Source: Haemaphysalis longicornis (taxonomy: Eukaryota > Arthropoda > Arachnida > Ixodida > Ixodidae). Taken from it: a stretch of DNA of 64,000 nt. The stretch spans positions 43,285,177 through 43,349,176 of the forward strand of contig CM023454.1 in NCBI GenBank assembly GCA_013339765.2, read 5' to 3'. Shown here one piece after another: positions 1 through 10,105 of the stretch. Positions within the stretch are counted from its first letter, which is position 1. The number at the start of each line of letters is the position of its first letter. Both the position numbers and the translations under genes were made by a program. The notes under the pieces were generated by a model. The model was not told where the DNA came from. It did no database searches and saw only the letters and a list, made by a program, of their open reading frames with translations.

Positions 1-12
1 ATTACGTCTACT

Positions 13-44
13 GCAGTAGTTTCCTAAACAGAGGAAACTACTGC
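13..44. repeat. Short perfect hairpin
   Basis: A 13-bp inverted repeat (13-25 against 32-44) pairs perfectly around a 6-nt loop. It lies just upstream of a LINE coding remnant. It could be a leftover of a fold-back repeat or a structured piece of the LINE; the sequence does not decide. Confidence 0.7.
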
Positions 45-520
45 GGTTTCCTTCATCTCCATCTCTTCCATGCCCTTGCGTGTGCTTTGGGCAGGTGGAG
101 TTTGGAACCCCAGTGTTTATTGCGGAACCCCAGTCACAACATGAAACTCATATACTTGAAGGCATTCAAAGCCGCGCATCCCGCTTCGTACTTGGTTTTG
201 ATTATCGCAGATCCAGTTTACCGCAGATGAAGTCTAACCTCGTCCTTTCCGCACTCGCCACCAGAAAAAAAAATGCACGTGTTTTCCTTTTTTACAAAGT
301 GTACCATCTCAACCCTGCTTTGCGAGCTATCTGAATAAGGCCATAATCCTACATTGAACCTAACCAACACCATCTCCAGAATATTTATGTTGCCCATTCA
401 ACCTCCCTTCATTCAGTCTTGTTCTTGCCCAAGCACTTTAATTAATCGTATGCCGCATCCCATTCAATAACCAGTATGGAAAAACTGATTCTCTATAAAA
501 ACGCAGAGAATGATTTTCTA
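45..520 (+). pseudogene. LINE ORF2 C-terminal fragment (CR1/L2-like)
   Basis: An open stretch at 80-334 (84 codons) reads like the region just after the reverse transcriptase of CR1/L2-type LINEs: a segment with ILEGIQSRASRFVLGFDY, then RKKNARVFLFYKVYHL. In these families this part follows the thumb and ends the protein. Stops appear after 334, and weak coding-like sequence runs on to about 520. The element enters from the left edge of the window, so its 5' part is not visible. The same C-terminal pattern occurs on the minus strand near 42.4-42.6 kb. It is not a functional gene. Confidence 0.65.
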
Positions 521-1024
521 ACGTCAATAGTTTTATACTCCATTTTTTTCGCCTGTTCCCGCTATGCTACCCTGCAATTGTCGGAAACGGCTTGCGGAAA
601 TGCAGCTTGAGGCAATGTTTTTTAGGGTACGTTTGATGCTGCTGTTTTGCTGTTTTGTATTCGCAAGCGGGCTCTGCAGAAAATAATTTGTAGTATGGGA
701 TGGCAAAAATGATTTTGCTTCTCTCATTACAGGGGATAACACAATAGATTGTTCTATGTACCGCAATTTTTGGACGGGTGCATAAGTTGTCAAAAAGGGG
801 CCCTCATCGCCGTTGTTGCTTTGTCTTTTTTTCTTTTTTTTTCGCTGATGGTGGAACGGCTAACCACTAGTTTGTTTTCTCGTTCCGGGAAAGTGCTTGC
901 CTTGTAATGCTAAGTACATATGAATTTATTTCTCTTCCAAGGGTACTTTTTGTTTACATAAAAACAGAGAACCGCGTAATAATGAAGTCCAAAAGGGTCA
1001 TGGTTTGGGCCTGTTGGTGATGCA
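521..1024. other. No recognised feature
   Basis: AT-rich sequence with only short open frames. I see no recognisable protein motif, RNA gene or clear repeat here. Confidence 0.5.
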
Positions 1025-1142
1025 TAATGGAAACTGAAAGCGCAAAATAGACACGGACAAAGAAAGGGGACAACAGGACGAGCGCTCGTCCTGTTGTCCC
1101 CTTTCTTTGTCCGTGTCTATTTTGCGCTTTCAGTTTCCATTA
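1025..1142. repeat. Perfect 118-bp palindrome
   Basis: Positions 1025-1083 are the exact reverse complement of 1084-1142, with no loop; the axis lies inside GAGCGCTC. The arms contain GCGCAAAATAGACACGG and end near GACGAGCGCT. A related but non-palindromic sequence, with GCGCAAAA and GACGAGCGCT in the same order, occurs at 7545-7602. Such ends resemble Penelope-like terminal sequence, which is an inference. Symmetry this exact is either recent or being maintained. Confidence 0.9.
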
Positions 1143-1999
1143 CGCGTAATAATGTTACCAATTAGGCAGGTGTAAATCTGTAATTCTTTTATATAGTTTC
1201 CTTTAAACCATTTTAAGGCTCGTATACTTTCTTTCTTTATTTTTCGCCGGTTCACTCTAACATGCACGTTCATCTGAGTGTACAACAAATGAACAAAGAA
1301 GTAGATAAATACCAAAAATATTTAATGCAAATAACTGATCGGTCATCTGTTCAAGCTCATCTTCGTAAAATTAACTTCTGTTCACCAGAAGAACCCAAGC
1401 AGCAGTGCCTTTAACCCAAAAAAATCTGCAGCCAATCCTTTCTTCTAGACTTCACGTTCTTGTAGGCATCAATTGTTCCTTGTGGAAACGAATAATGATG
1501 TCATTTGAGTAAAATATAAAATTAACCTGTGAAATGGACGCCCCTTGAAAGCGCACCCTAATCCGACATATATATTTTCTAGGCATTTCGCGGAGCTTTT
1601 AGGTACTGCTACGATGTACGCCAACCAATGAAGATATGCAGTAATGAATTCTAGGATTGGCAAAGACAGATTTATAAGGCACTGTAACCAAAGAACTTTC
1701 GGGCCGTGCACACTATGTCATAACAACCAACCGAATCATAAAACCTACTATAGGAATTCTGCAAACTAGATGATGTAAAAAGGTGGCACATAGCACAATA
1801 CGTTCACACCTACTATGATTTCTATAGAGCGCTCTAAACTACATTGAAACGTAGATGTCGGTCTGGTGTTGCGACAAGACGAAAGCTTTGTTCAGTGAAC
1901 GTGAGATTGTCGACGTTCTGTGGCATAGAAAACGACATTAGAAAACTTGTGAGCCCCTTTAATAGTTACTTTCTCCCAAAGGCACTCAACTAGGCAGGG
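1143..1999. other. No recognised feature
   Basis: Low-complexity and AT-rich sequence with short spurious open frames. Nothing recognisable was found on either strand. Confidence 0.5.
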
Positions 2000-2290
2000 G
2001 TGTCTGTAAAATCAGAGGCTACGATTCCAACTACGCGGTCTTCTGCCTCTGCTCGCCTAGCTTCACGGCAACGTCAGCGTGAAACAAAACACGGGCGAAA
2101 CACTGGGGGCCTGTGTTCGGTGCTTTCCTCTTTCATTGAGGCTGTGCTGATCCTACTCGCTCCCCTTTCATCTCCGAAAGCCGCTGCTGTTTTGACGCTC
2201 ATGGACTTTATATCGCCCCTCCTCTCACAATGGCGGCAGCAGTCCCTAGCGTGCAGCAAACTAGGGACAACTCAAAACTCTCAACGTCAA
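2000..2290 (+). pseudogene. LINE-A ORF1 C-terminal remnant
   Basis: An open frame at 2000-2341 carries LTLMDFISPLLSQWRQQSLA, immediately upstream of the ORF2 endonuclease start in another frame. Its position suggests the end of ORF1, the nucleic-acid-binding protein of I/R1/Jockey-type LINEs. No zinc knuckle is visible, so the assignment depends on context. The upstream portion of ORF1 is missing or unrecognisable. Confidence 0.45.
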
Positions 2291-2301
2291 TTCACCCAGG
2301 C

Positions 2302-2810
2302 ATCCTACAGTGGAATTTCCGGGGCCTCACAATCAAAATAGGAGAACTGAAATTGCGAGCGTAATACGCTAAGCTATGGATATGCGCACTGCTCTTCAAG
2401 GAACATTATGCATTGCACCCACAACCTGGCTTTTTGGGGCACCATTTCCCTACCATGCTAGATGGGTGCAAGAATGCCACGGATGCCTATCGAAGCAAGG
2501 CTGCCGTATATGTATCTGCTCAATACCCACATACACAGATAGACCAGAATGTTTCGTTTACACCAACCACGAAGTAGTTGCTGTCCCCGTACATCTCCTG
2601 CGCGTACAATTATACTCCTCTCCATCTATATTCGCCCTGCGCCTTCGGCCCGTACACGTCTTAGCTGGTTTGCTCATTTACGAAGAGAGTACACGGGCGT
2701 CCAAATCCTTGTCGGTGGTGACTTTAATGCACCAAGCATAGAATGGGGATACGCAATCACGTGCCGCCGTTGCACAAAAAATTACGATACCTTTTTTTGA
2801 CGCGGCGTGT
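2302..2810 (+). pseudogene. LINE-A ORF2 endonuclease domain remnant
   Basis: The domain opens with ILQWNFRGL at 2302, the typical first motif of LINE endonucleases (exonuclease-endonuclease-phosphatase fold), which nick target DNA to prime reverse transcription. The catalytic block VGGDFNAPSIEW lies near 2712-2745. Frame changes between these motifs, at about 2380-2550, and a stop after 2800 show that the domain is broken. The downstream catalytic SDH block was not found. Confidence 0.75.
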
Positions 2811-2982
2811 CATCCTCTCAATGCTCCATTCACACCTACCCGCACGACTGCCACAAATTTTCCGCATCTAACGTGGTGGATGGGTAAATCGGACGCCCTA
2901 CTGGCAGGTACAGCCGGACGCCTGGGGCAGTGATAAACTCCCCATACTCATTGATCCACGCTCGCACACTACCTGCAAAGTC

Positions 2983-4235
2983 GTGCGGAAGGCCTGTATT
3001 ACCAACTGGGATAAATTCCGTTCACTTACTGCGGACGTGCTGCTATACGGAACTGCATTACGCAGTACACTGACTCAAAAGCTAAAGGAGGCCACGATCG
3101 AAATGTTGGTAGAGGAGGCCAAACCGAACCTTGACATGCGCCTCTTTGATTTTTGCGCGGCACGGGAAAGAGCTGACATCGCTGCTCGCATAAATCCGGA
3201 CTCCCTGCCGGACAGGATCAGGGTTAACCTCCTTACAGCAAAAGTCCGACAATACCAAAAGCTTCTTTCCCGCGAAAGGTAGCTACGGGGGTGCGACAGG
3301 ACGAATGGCCATACACCAAATCGCACACTTTGACCACAGTCCGAGCAATAGAAAATGGTCGTCGACCACCCGATCCGGTGGCAAGCTCCCGCCTTGCAGT
3401 TCAGGAGACTCCAAAAGAATTGGCCGAACGGGCAGCTCGACAATTTTTCACTCGATGTGCCGCACACGCTTTCCCAACAACCTTCTTCTCCTGCAGCAGA
3501 CACGGACGGCCTGGAGACTACGTTTACGCTTCCCGAACTACTCGCGCTATTGAATTTTCCAAACGCATACCAACCCAGGCCCCGATGGTATACAGTACGA
3601 GGATTATCATAACCTGCAGGGAGATATCTTCAATACTATTCTGGATATAAATATTTAAACCTGAACAACCTCAACAATCCACGCCGAATGGAAAGACGCA
3701 ATATTTTCCCATTAGCTAAGCCTGGAAAACCTGCTAACCTATTAGAAAATCGGTGCCCAACCTCCTAGACACTCACTATCGGTAAACTAGCAGAACGAAT
3801 GCTGGCGACACGTCTTTCTTGGTCGGCGATGAAGAATCGTAAATATCACCCAGCACAAATCGGGTTTCGTCCTGGCATTGGCTCGGAAGATGAATTGGCG
3901 AGGTTGTCCGAAGACACCACGAATGTTTCCTCCCACCCCCACGCCACTCATACCATTCTGGCACCCGATATTTTAAAGGCGAATTATAATCTATCCAACG
4001 ACGCTATCATACGTACTATGCTCGAGATGGGCCTGCCACGTAGTTTGGTTGATTATGTCGACACCTTTTCAAGAAAACGTGCATTCACTGTCTGTGTACA
4101 AGGGAAGCCAGTAGGACTGTATACTTTTTAACATAGTATTTATTAACTTAGCGTGGCAGCGGGATAGTGTACAGCACACACGCTTCCTCACCTACGCGGA
4201 TGATGTCTCCGTATGGTCACGCAGAAAAACGTACA
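2983..4235 (+). pseudogene. LINE-A reverse transcriptase remnant
   Basis: A linker rich in charged residues (2983-3282) leads into the RT. Recognisable RT pieces, in shifting frames, are PDG near 3580, LAKPGKPANLLENR near 3710-3760, IGFRPGIGSEDELA near 3858-3905 and the catalytic YADD at 4193-4204. The first catalytic aspartate region (around 3960, reading APDILKANYN) is altered from the usual L-D-x-x-K-A-F-D pattern. The enzyme normally copies the element's RNA at the nicked chromosomal site. Frameshifts and stops make this copy dead. Confidence 0.75.
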
Positions 4236-5504
4236 GATGCAGTATACAGCGCTGCAGACGGCTCTTCAAGTTGTCCATGCATTTGCAGTGAAGGTTGGTC
4301 CTACTGCATACGCCGAGAAGGTGAAGTACATGACAGTCTTTAAGAGAGCTGGCCGGAAGAAGCTCGCCATCCACCTTCCATCTATACGCATAGGCGCTCA
4401 TCAGCTTGCTGAAGCAATAGAGCTCCGTATTCTGGGCCTGCATCTTCACCAGGCTGGTGCCGGTACAACATGGCTGAAAGCAGTGAGGCAACCGGCGGCA
4501 AATACCATTCGCCTAATCCGCTGCATTGCCCCAAAAGAGGGTGGTGCAAGAACAGAGGTCGCGTGGAGGCTGGCAAGCGCTCGGCTTCAACCTATATTGG
4601 TTTATGAAGCACAGTTTCAGCGTCTAACGGTATCCGAACATGCTAAACTGGAAGCTATTATTAGAGAAGCCACGCGAGCCATCAGCGGTCTCCCTCGCAT
4701 CACCCCGATACCGGCCCTTCAGGAACAAGGTCAGCTCAACACAATTTACGAGCTCATAAATCAACGCCGAGCTGTGCGACTGTCAAAGTATGCATGTCTG
4801 CAGAACGACCATTCATGTGTACGAGAAATTCAACTTGGGCACCTTGGCTTCTCCGGAAAGTCAGGATGAACTTCAACACAGGGTTGAGCTTTCACACAGG
4901 ATGAGCTTCCACACAGAAGGCGGACCATCGAGGGTAAAGTGCAGCTCTCTCCCATACAAAAAACCCGGGATAAGACGATCAATGCCTCCTTTACATCGAC
5001 GCTTCATGAACAGGAACGCATTGCTGACTTCGTGTGACACAACTGCCCGGCCCCATCATACCCCGCCAAGCTCCCAATTGACTCAGGGGCCACAAGAATG
5101 GTTGCAAAGAAAACGCGTGCTCTGATACGTTCGTGGTCAGTTCTCCTCTCCATCAACCTTTACAGGATGGAGGAAGTTGTACTACGAAGGATCCGAGTGG
5201 GCGTGGCTCTTACTCCGGCCCGCACGAGTGGATGGAAAGTGGACTACCGAGGGCATGTGAAATGTCCCACCTGCCCTTAGGAAAAGGTTCCGGCCGACCT
5301 TCACCACCTAATATGGAAATGCGCTGGAACAAAGGAACTTCGAAGAAAATGTCTGATGGCAGCAGGCCCAAATTTGTGGCCAGAGACGCCTTACCACCGG
5401 TGGCTCCATGGTCCTGCCTACCGTTCATTGCTGGATTATATCCGGGAGGCCAACCTAGTTTCCTGGATAAAGATTGGACCCGCGTGTTGTGTACTAAGAC
5501 TTGA
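4213..5504 (+). pseudogene. LINE-A post-RT and C-terminal domain remnant
   Basis: The longest intact piece is a 218-codon frame (4213-4869) matching the thumb and post-RT region of I/R1-type ORF2 proteins, with features such as LRILGLHLHQAG and LEAIIREATRAISGLP. After a frame change the C-terminus shows CPTC near 5258-5275 and HHLIWKCAG near 5310-5335, the C-C-H-C arrangement common at the end of these proteins. The coding trace stops about 5505, just before AATAAA. Confidence 0.7.
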
Positions 5505-5648
5505 GGGTAATGAATAAACGAAAAAACAAGTTGTATTTTATACGGAGCAGTCCTATGAAAGAACCTTGTTCCCCTTGACCAGTATTGTTTTTTCATCTCT
5601 CTCCTGCAGGCCTTAAAATGAGGCGTTTGGCCTGTCCTCTGAATGTGA

Positions 5649-5778
5649 AGTCAGTCATTCATTGATTCATATATTCATTCATTCGTTCATTCTGTCATTC
5701 TTCCATACATTTATTATTGTGATCTCTAATTCATTTATTCGTTCTATCAACAGCTCATTCATTCATTCATCCGTCCCA
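5649..5778. repeat. Degenerate (ATTC)n array
   Basis: About 130 bp of ATTC and closely related tetramers, interrupted by unrelated bases around 5705-5750. It lies roughly 120 bp beyond the polyadenylation signal of LINE-A and may be its expanded 3' tail. Confidence 0.8.
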
Positions 5779-6110
5779 TGATTCCTTTTTTTAATCTGCA
5801 CAACGCTGCAGTTTAGAAAACTTTACTTACAAATAAACAACTGGAGATCAGTTTTCAGAGAACCGAGTGTATTTTTCCTGCACATCATGAATTGGTGTTC
5901 TGGTTTACGCAGATACAATTTTGTAATGTTCATAATAGTTTTCATATTACGACAGATAGGTCCGCGTAATAACCACAAACGTTTTACACAAAATAAAAAC
6001 GTACCCCACATCGAACCTGCAAGAATTCCAGAAAACATTATTATGGCATGAATTTATGGTAACAGCGAAAGTGCTGCAAATTTTTATATTCAATTTTATA
6101 ACGTAAACAA
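5779..6110. other. No recognised feature
   Basis: AT-rich spacer between the ATTC array and the Tigger transposon. One 71-codon minus-strand frame has no recognisable motif. Confidence 0.5.
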
Positions 6111-6536
6111 CAGTGGTAATAGGTCAAACATCGAGATTAAAAAACACGGGTATATCGAAATATTGCCGATATCGAACACTTCGTATATTACGGAAGAAAT
6201 CACATGGAATTTTTTAATTTTTTATTTCGAGCAGGAACGGACATGAAATGGTTGTTATCGAACTCCACCACCCTAGACCGCTCGCGCTCTGTTGACAGGC
6301 GGCGAGATTTCGCGCCGTGCCCTTGAGATAAGCGGCGGCGCGATTGGCGTTTCCGACTTCTACGCATCCTTTGCGCCTATGGCGCTACTTCAACGTAGCG
6401 GCGAACGCAAGCCGCTGCCCGGCCAGTTGCCGCAGCGACTAGGCCTCGGTAGTGCAACCGGTGCTACGATCGGAGTTACACCTGCCTCGCCTGTCGTGCA
6501 TCGTATACTGGTTTGGCGGCAAACATGAAAAAAACG

Positions 6537-7091
6537 GACTACCCTGACTTTGTCCCAAAAGTTGCAGGCAATCCAGCGGGTTGAGAGCAGTGAAAAGAAT
6601 TCCAGCGTCGCCGAAACTTTAGGCATGCCAAGAAGCACAGTGAAAAATTGCTGAAAAATAAGGGGGGAATAAATGCCAAGACAAAACAAAACCAGCGCTA
6701 GGGTGCGCGGCGTGTGCGCAAAGCTGCCTTGGTAGATGTTGAAAAGTCACTGCACAGATGGTTCATCGACTCATGGGCCCGGAATATTCCTGCATCAGGA
6801 CCGGTGCTGCAACAGAAGGCCATGAACGTTGCATTCATTCTCGGCGCAGAGAACTTTATTGCCACTAGTGGTATGCTTGAGCGTTTTAAGGCCCATTTTA
6901 ACATTGTCAGGAAGACAGTCTCGAGGGATAGTCAGGACGCTAATGAACAGGAAATCAAGAAGTGGCTTGATAAAGAGTGGCCCCGGATTCTAATAGAAGA
7001 TGAGCCGCACCAGATATTTACTGCGGACGAAACAGGCTTTATTGATTTGTATCAATCAGTTGATGAGGCGTTCTTACGTGATTTTATATAA
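6537..7091 (+). pseudogene. Tigger/pogo-type transposase, N-terminal half
   Basis: From 6537 the reading KRTTLTLSQKLQAIQRVE matches the pipsqueak-type helix-turn-helix at the start of pogo/Tigger and CENP-B proteins. A stop at about 6653 interrupts it. The frame at 6714-7091 continues with the CENP-B-type DNA-binding domain (SLHRWFIDSWARNIPASGP, then AMNVAFILG) and reaches the start of the DDE domain, IFTADETGFIDLYQS, near 7012-7055. The remaining DDE acidic residues are absent. Transposases of this family cut at the terminal repeats and insert at TA; this one is non-functional. Confidence 0.85.
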
Positions 7092-7124
7092 TGAATTCTG
7101 GCTATATGGAACTTTTTCTGGGAC

Positions 7125-7156
7125 ACCCCGGTGTTCGATATATCGAGGTTTCACTG
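7125..7156 (+). repeat. Tigger right terminal inverted repeat
   Basis: A 32-bp end reading ACCCCGGTGTTCGATATATC, then GAGGTTTCACTG, followed by TA at 7157-7158. It fits the CAGTG...end of pogo/Tigger elements read in reverse. Confidence 0.75.
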
Positions 7157-7158
7157 TA

Positions 7159-7839
7159 GATACTATTGCCTTCCAAACTGCGAAGAAAAGCAAAACAAAC
7201 ATACCTGGTACAAAGTGTGTACTCTAAGTATTATCTGAAACATATGCTTTGGTGTCGCTACTATCTGTCCATGTCACGCTTGTAAAAACAATGTTATACA
7301 CAACCGATGAGTAACTTAAAGCAGTTCCATGCGCGCACATTGTAGATATTTGTTGTTACTCCCGTCTTTACTACCAACATGAGCGTGACCAGCTTTCAAA
7401 TATAAACTTGGGCTTCTACAGCCCGGATGATAATTTTCCCTCTTATGGTTACAATTACTCATTATAAGTAGGGTTGGTTTTGGTTGATTCAAATAAGGAC
7501 GGTGGTGTTCACACATATACATATCAATATATATATCATACCAATAGCGCAAAAAAAGAGGATGACGCTGGAAATAGACAAGACGAGCGCTGAGTCACAA
7601 CTAATCGATCTTTGAAAGTGGGCGGAATATAATTATTAGTTTGTGTTTGTACTATGCGCACATAGGCTGTCTCAAGCAAAAAAACGTAGCCCAACACCTT
7701 GTTGTGGGTGTTGTTTGTTTTTGAGCGACGTCACTCCATGTGTGCTGAAGTGCGCAGACCTTAAGAGGGTAAGTGTAGAGAGGGTTGTTGTAATTTGCAC
7801 CGCAAACCAAGTTATTCTCGTTGACATACTGGTATAGTT
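7159..7839. other. Spacer between Tigger and gypsy-1
   Basis: Mostly unrecognised sequence. The only notable item is the Penelope-end-like module at 7545-7602, listed separately. Confidence 0.5.
7545..7602 (+). repeat. Terminal module related to the palindrome arm
   Basis: AGCGCAAAAAAAGAGG is followed, about 30 bp later, by GACAAGACGAGCGCTGAG and GTCACAACT. The same elements in the same order form one arm of the palindrome at 1025-1142. This resembles the end of Penelope-like retroelements in arthropods, an assignment made from memory of the family. No coding sequence adjoins it here. Confidence 0.5.
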
Positions 7840-8102
7840 TGTAGGAACGCAGCCCCTACGTGTGCCCGCGGAGGGTGATTACACTGCAGTGAGTGCCGCT
7901 CGAACACCGATAGTGACGTCAGTGTGTCATGTGCCCGTGCGCGCGTGTGCGATGAACAGTGACCCGCAACGAACACGTGTACTGGAACAGAACCCGGAGC
8001 ATGCGCACAACCAACAAAGTGGCTGAAAAGCGGCGCTCACCGGAAAAGCTGGACAGTGCGCACCGGGGGACACGCGAGAGCAGCTGCAGCCGCGGGTGGC
8101 GG
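7840..8102 (+). repeat. gypsy-1 left LTR, truncated
   Basis: It starts TGTAGGAACGCAGCCCC and matches 10106-10368 closely over its length. The match ends at GGGTGGCGG (8102). The right LTR continues into the second arm of a hairpin, but here integrase coding sequence follows directly. The rest of the LTR, the primer-binding site, gag and most of pol were lost in one event. Confidence 0.9.
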
Positions 8103-8420
8103 TGAGCCACGACCATGACGCCAGGACGAGCAGTGCAAGCGCATTCGGGAGTCGATTACGGCCGCAGAGAACGACGATACTACGGCGGCGAGGGCCCCGG
8201 ACAACGACTTCTATGTACAAAGCCAGGACGGCTTGCTACTGCGGTACATTCCGAGCGAAGACACCGACAGTGGTGAGTATCCCTTCCGGGTATTCGTACC
8301 AAAGCGCCTAAGAAGGTCTTTCCTGCAATATTACAACGACACAACCCTTGCTGGTCACAGTGACGGTCTGAAAATGTACCAAAAGCTATGCCGCGTTGTC
8401 ACATGGTCTCGCCTGAGAAA
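8103..8420 (+). pseudogene. gypsy-1 integrase, N-terminal zinc-binding part
   Basis: Reading from about 8130 gives an RNase H-integrase linker and then the HHCC region: QDGLLLRYIPSED, FVPKRLRRSFLQYY, TLAGHSDGLKMYQKLC. In gypsy integrases the first histidine lies in a Y-Y-H-D context. Here it reads YYND, so that histidine appears lost. The second histidine (AGH) is present. The two cysteines (CPVC) lie at about 8989-9005, beyond the inserted element. A pol fragment joined to an LTR without its upstream domains cannot be translated as a normal polyprotein. Confidence 0.8.
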
Positions 8421-8965
8421 AAAATTTCCCCGCATTTTCCCGAGGGGAAGAATGTGAAAGTGCGAAAGCAGGAGTTGAATTTGCGCGGTTCGGTAATGTT
8501 CGCGAAAGAGAGATCACACACACACACACACAACTACAAAGAAAGAAAGATGCATTTATTCACAGACACCTATTTGTGTTGTCGTTGTACTTGATTGCTA
8601 GAGCCGATCTCAGCTTTGAAATTTCGTGTCAGTACTCCTTTAAGCGGGTGCATTAGCCCTTCTCACGCCCGATTCCTGGCCAATCCCCCACGTGGGTATG
8701 TGCCATGCACAGACACCTATTTGTGTTGTCGTTGTACTTGATTGCTAGAGCGGACCTCAGCTGTGAAATTTCGTGTCAGTACTCCTTTAAGCGGGTGAAT
8801 TAGCCCTTCTCATGGCCGATTCTTGGCCAATCGCCCTAAGTGGGTATGTGCTAAAGAAATTAAGAACTCTTCGTGGCCAATCGCCCTAAGTGGGTATGTG
8901 GTGCGGACGGACGGACGGCGGTGGACGCGTGATTCAGGGTCGCTTAAGAAGTGCATTCGCACTTA
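8421..8965. mobile_element. Small non-autonomous DNA element, copy 1
   Basis: The sequence interrupts gypsy-1 integrase between WSRLRK and VMKS. Its left end (AAAAATTTCCCCGC...) and right end (CGCTTAAGAAGTGCATTCG, then CACTTAAAA) align with those of the element at 41535-42195. Internally it has a (CA)n tract (8517-8531) and a tandem repeat with period 147 bp: units start at 8561 and 8708, with further short copies of GGCCAATCGCCCTAAGTGGG near 8827 and 8875. It has no coding capacity. Flanking A-runs make the target duplication unclear. The right end can form a small hairpin, AAGTGC-ATTC-GCACTT. Confidence 0.75.
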
Positions 8966-9386
8966 AAAAGGTAATGAAGTCCGCCCCGACATGCCCAGTT
9001 TGCCAGTCTGTCAAGCCAAGAGGTGGCAAACCACCTGGCCTCATGAAGTCAGTCGAGAGCCGCTTCCGTTGGCAAATCGCGGCGTGTGACGTGATGGGTC
9101 CATATCCAAGATTAGTGAAAGGCAATCGCTACCTTCTGGTCGTCACAGATCATTTCTCCAAGTGGGTCGAGCTGAACGCATTACGTAGACTTGATTCTAA
9201 GTTGATCTGGGAGAAGTTGTTGGATACCTTTACCCACTTTGGTTTTCCAGAACAGCTCATAACAGACAATGCGACGTACTTCACCAGCAAGAACTTCGTG
9301 GACACTTGTTCAGTTCTGGGCGTAGTACATAAGAAGACTACTCAGTACCATCCACAAGCGGACATACGAAACGGGTCAACAAAAAC
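8966..9386 (+). pseudogene. gypsy-1 integrase catalytic core
   Basis: After the inserted element the frame (within 8890-9390) gives CPVCQSVKPRGGKPPGL, the cysteine half of the zinc domain, then the catalytic core: first aspartate in AACDVMGPYP, second in LITDNATYFTS. The third acidic residue should follow YHPQA. A one-base frameshift occurs there, and the shifted frame reads TKRVNKNLKM where the family has T-E-R, so the catalytic glutamate is replaced by lysine. The enzyme would be inactive twice over. Integrases of this family insert the cDNA into chromosomes. Confidence 0.85.
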
Positions 9387-10105
9387 TTGAAGATGATACT
9401 GCTGGCCTTCACTGAACGTCACAAAGACTGGGATGCTCACCTCTCGGAAATGGCGTTTGCCACTCGGACTACGGTCAATCGCTCCACCGGGTTCACATCA
9501 GCAGTCATGTTTTTTGGTCGCGACCTGTGCTTTCCTATCGAACACTCGTTCAGTGACCAGGTCGAGGTGCACCCTCGCACTTATGTTAAGTATGCGCAGG
9601 ATCTCCGCAGCAGCCTGAACGAGACCCTCCAGGAAGCCAGACCACACCTAGACTTGGCACGCCTGGAACAGCGCCAGCAGTGCGACAAGGGACGGCGCCA
9701 GGTCGAGTTTTCCGTGGGTGACCTGGTACTGCGCCGTACACATTCGTTGAGCGGTGCAGCAAAAGGGTTTGCTGCTTCCCTGGCTGACCGATGGGAAGGT
9801 CCTTATGAGGTAACAAAGCGCACATCTCGGCTGACGTATCGCCTTCGCAACATGCACGGAGGGCGGAATACGGGTCCCGTAGGCATTGACGACATTAAGG
9901 CATATTATGAGCGACTTTCTGAATAAATCTAGTCTTGTTAATGTTCTTCCAAGATACGCTATCCGCTCAACGTTGAAGCAACAAGTGTCGGCGGGAAGAC
10001 CTCTACCGGCACTCATCTCAAACCCACAGGAGAAGGCATCCTCAACGGCAGCCCCCAGCGCTTCTCGGACAACTAGCGAGTTGTCCGGTCTTGGGGGAGG
10101 GGGAA
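9387..10105 (+). pseudogene. gypsy-1 integrase C-terminal domain and tail
   Basis: The frame at 9387-9926 continues the integrase: FATRTTVNRSTGFTSAVMFF, then the GPY/F-type module LADRWEGPYEVTKRTSRLTY. It stops at 9926. An overlapping frame (9886-10110) carries what looks like the original tail, TSELSGLGGGGM, which ends exactly at the purine tract and the LTR start. This suggests a frameshift near 9900-9950. The tail running into the polypurine tract is normal for compact gypsy elements. Confidence 0.8.
10091..10105 (+). promoter_or_regulatory. gypsy-1 polypurine tract
   Basis: TTGGGGGAGGGGGAA lies immediately before the right LTR start TGTAGGGACG. A purine run at this site primes plus-strand DNA synthesis in LTR elements. 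Confidence 0.85.

Larger units (their letters stand above)
2000..5525 (+). mobile_element. Degenerate non-LTR retrotransposon, I/R1-like (LINE-A)
   Basis: Forward-strand remnants occur in the order expected of a LINE: the end of ORF1 (2000-2290), apurinic-type endonuclease (from 2302), an endonuclease-RT linker (2983-3282), reverse transcriptase with YADD (4193-4204), a post-RT domain (4213-4869) and a CPTC...H...C terminal motif (5255-5335). A polyadenylation-like AATAAA follows at about 5512. Many stops and frameshifts break ORF2, so the copy cannot be active. A degenerate ATTC array at 5649-5778 may be its simple-sequence tail. The clade is inferred from the domain order and zinc-like C-terminus. 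Confidence 0.8.
6111..7158 (+). mobile_element. Internally deleted Tigger/pogo-like DNA transposon
   Basis: The right end at 7125-7156 is an inverted terminal repeat ending in TTTCACTG, followed by TA, the usual target of pogo/Tigger elements. The left end is less certain: CAGTG at about 6111, then scattered pieces such as ACATCGAG and ATATCGAACAC resembling the reverse complement of the right end. Between them are a GC-rich leader (6290-6530) and the first half of a transposase. The protein breaks off soon after the first DDE aspartate and runs directly into the right terminal repeat, so the catalytic C-terminus is deleted. Confidence 0.8.

Noticed and set aside
6292..6528. A 78-codon frame in the Tigger leader
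   Set aside because: GC-rich untranslated leader of the transposon. The transposase start is downstream in another frame.
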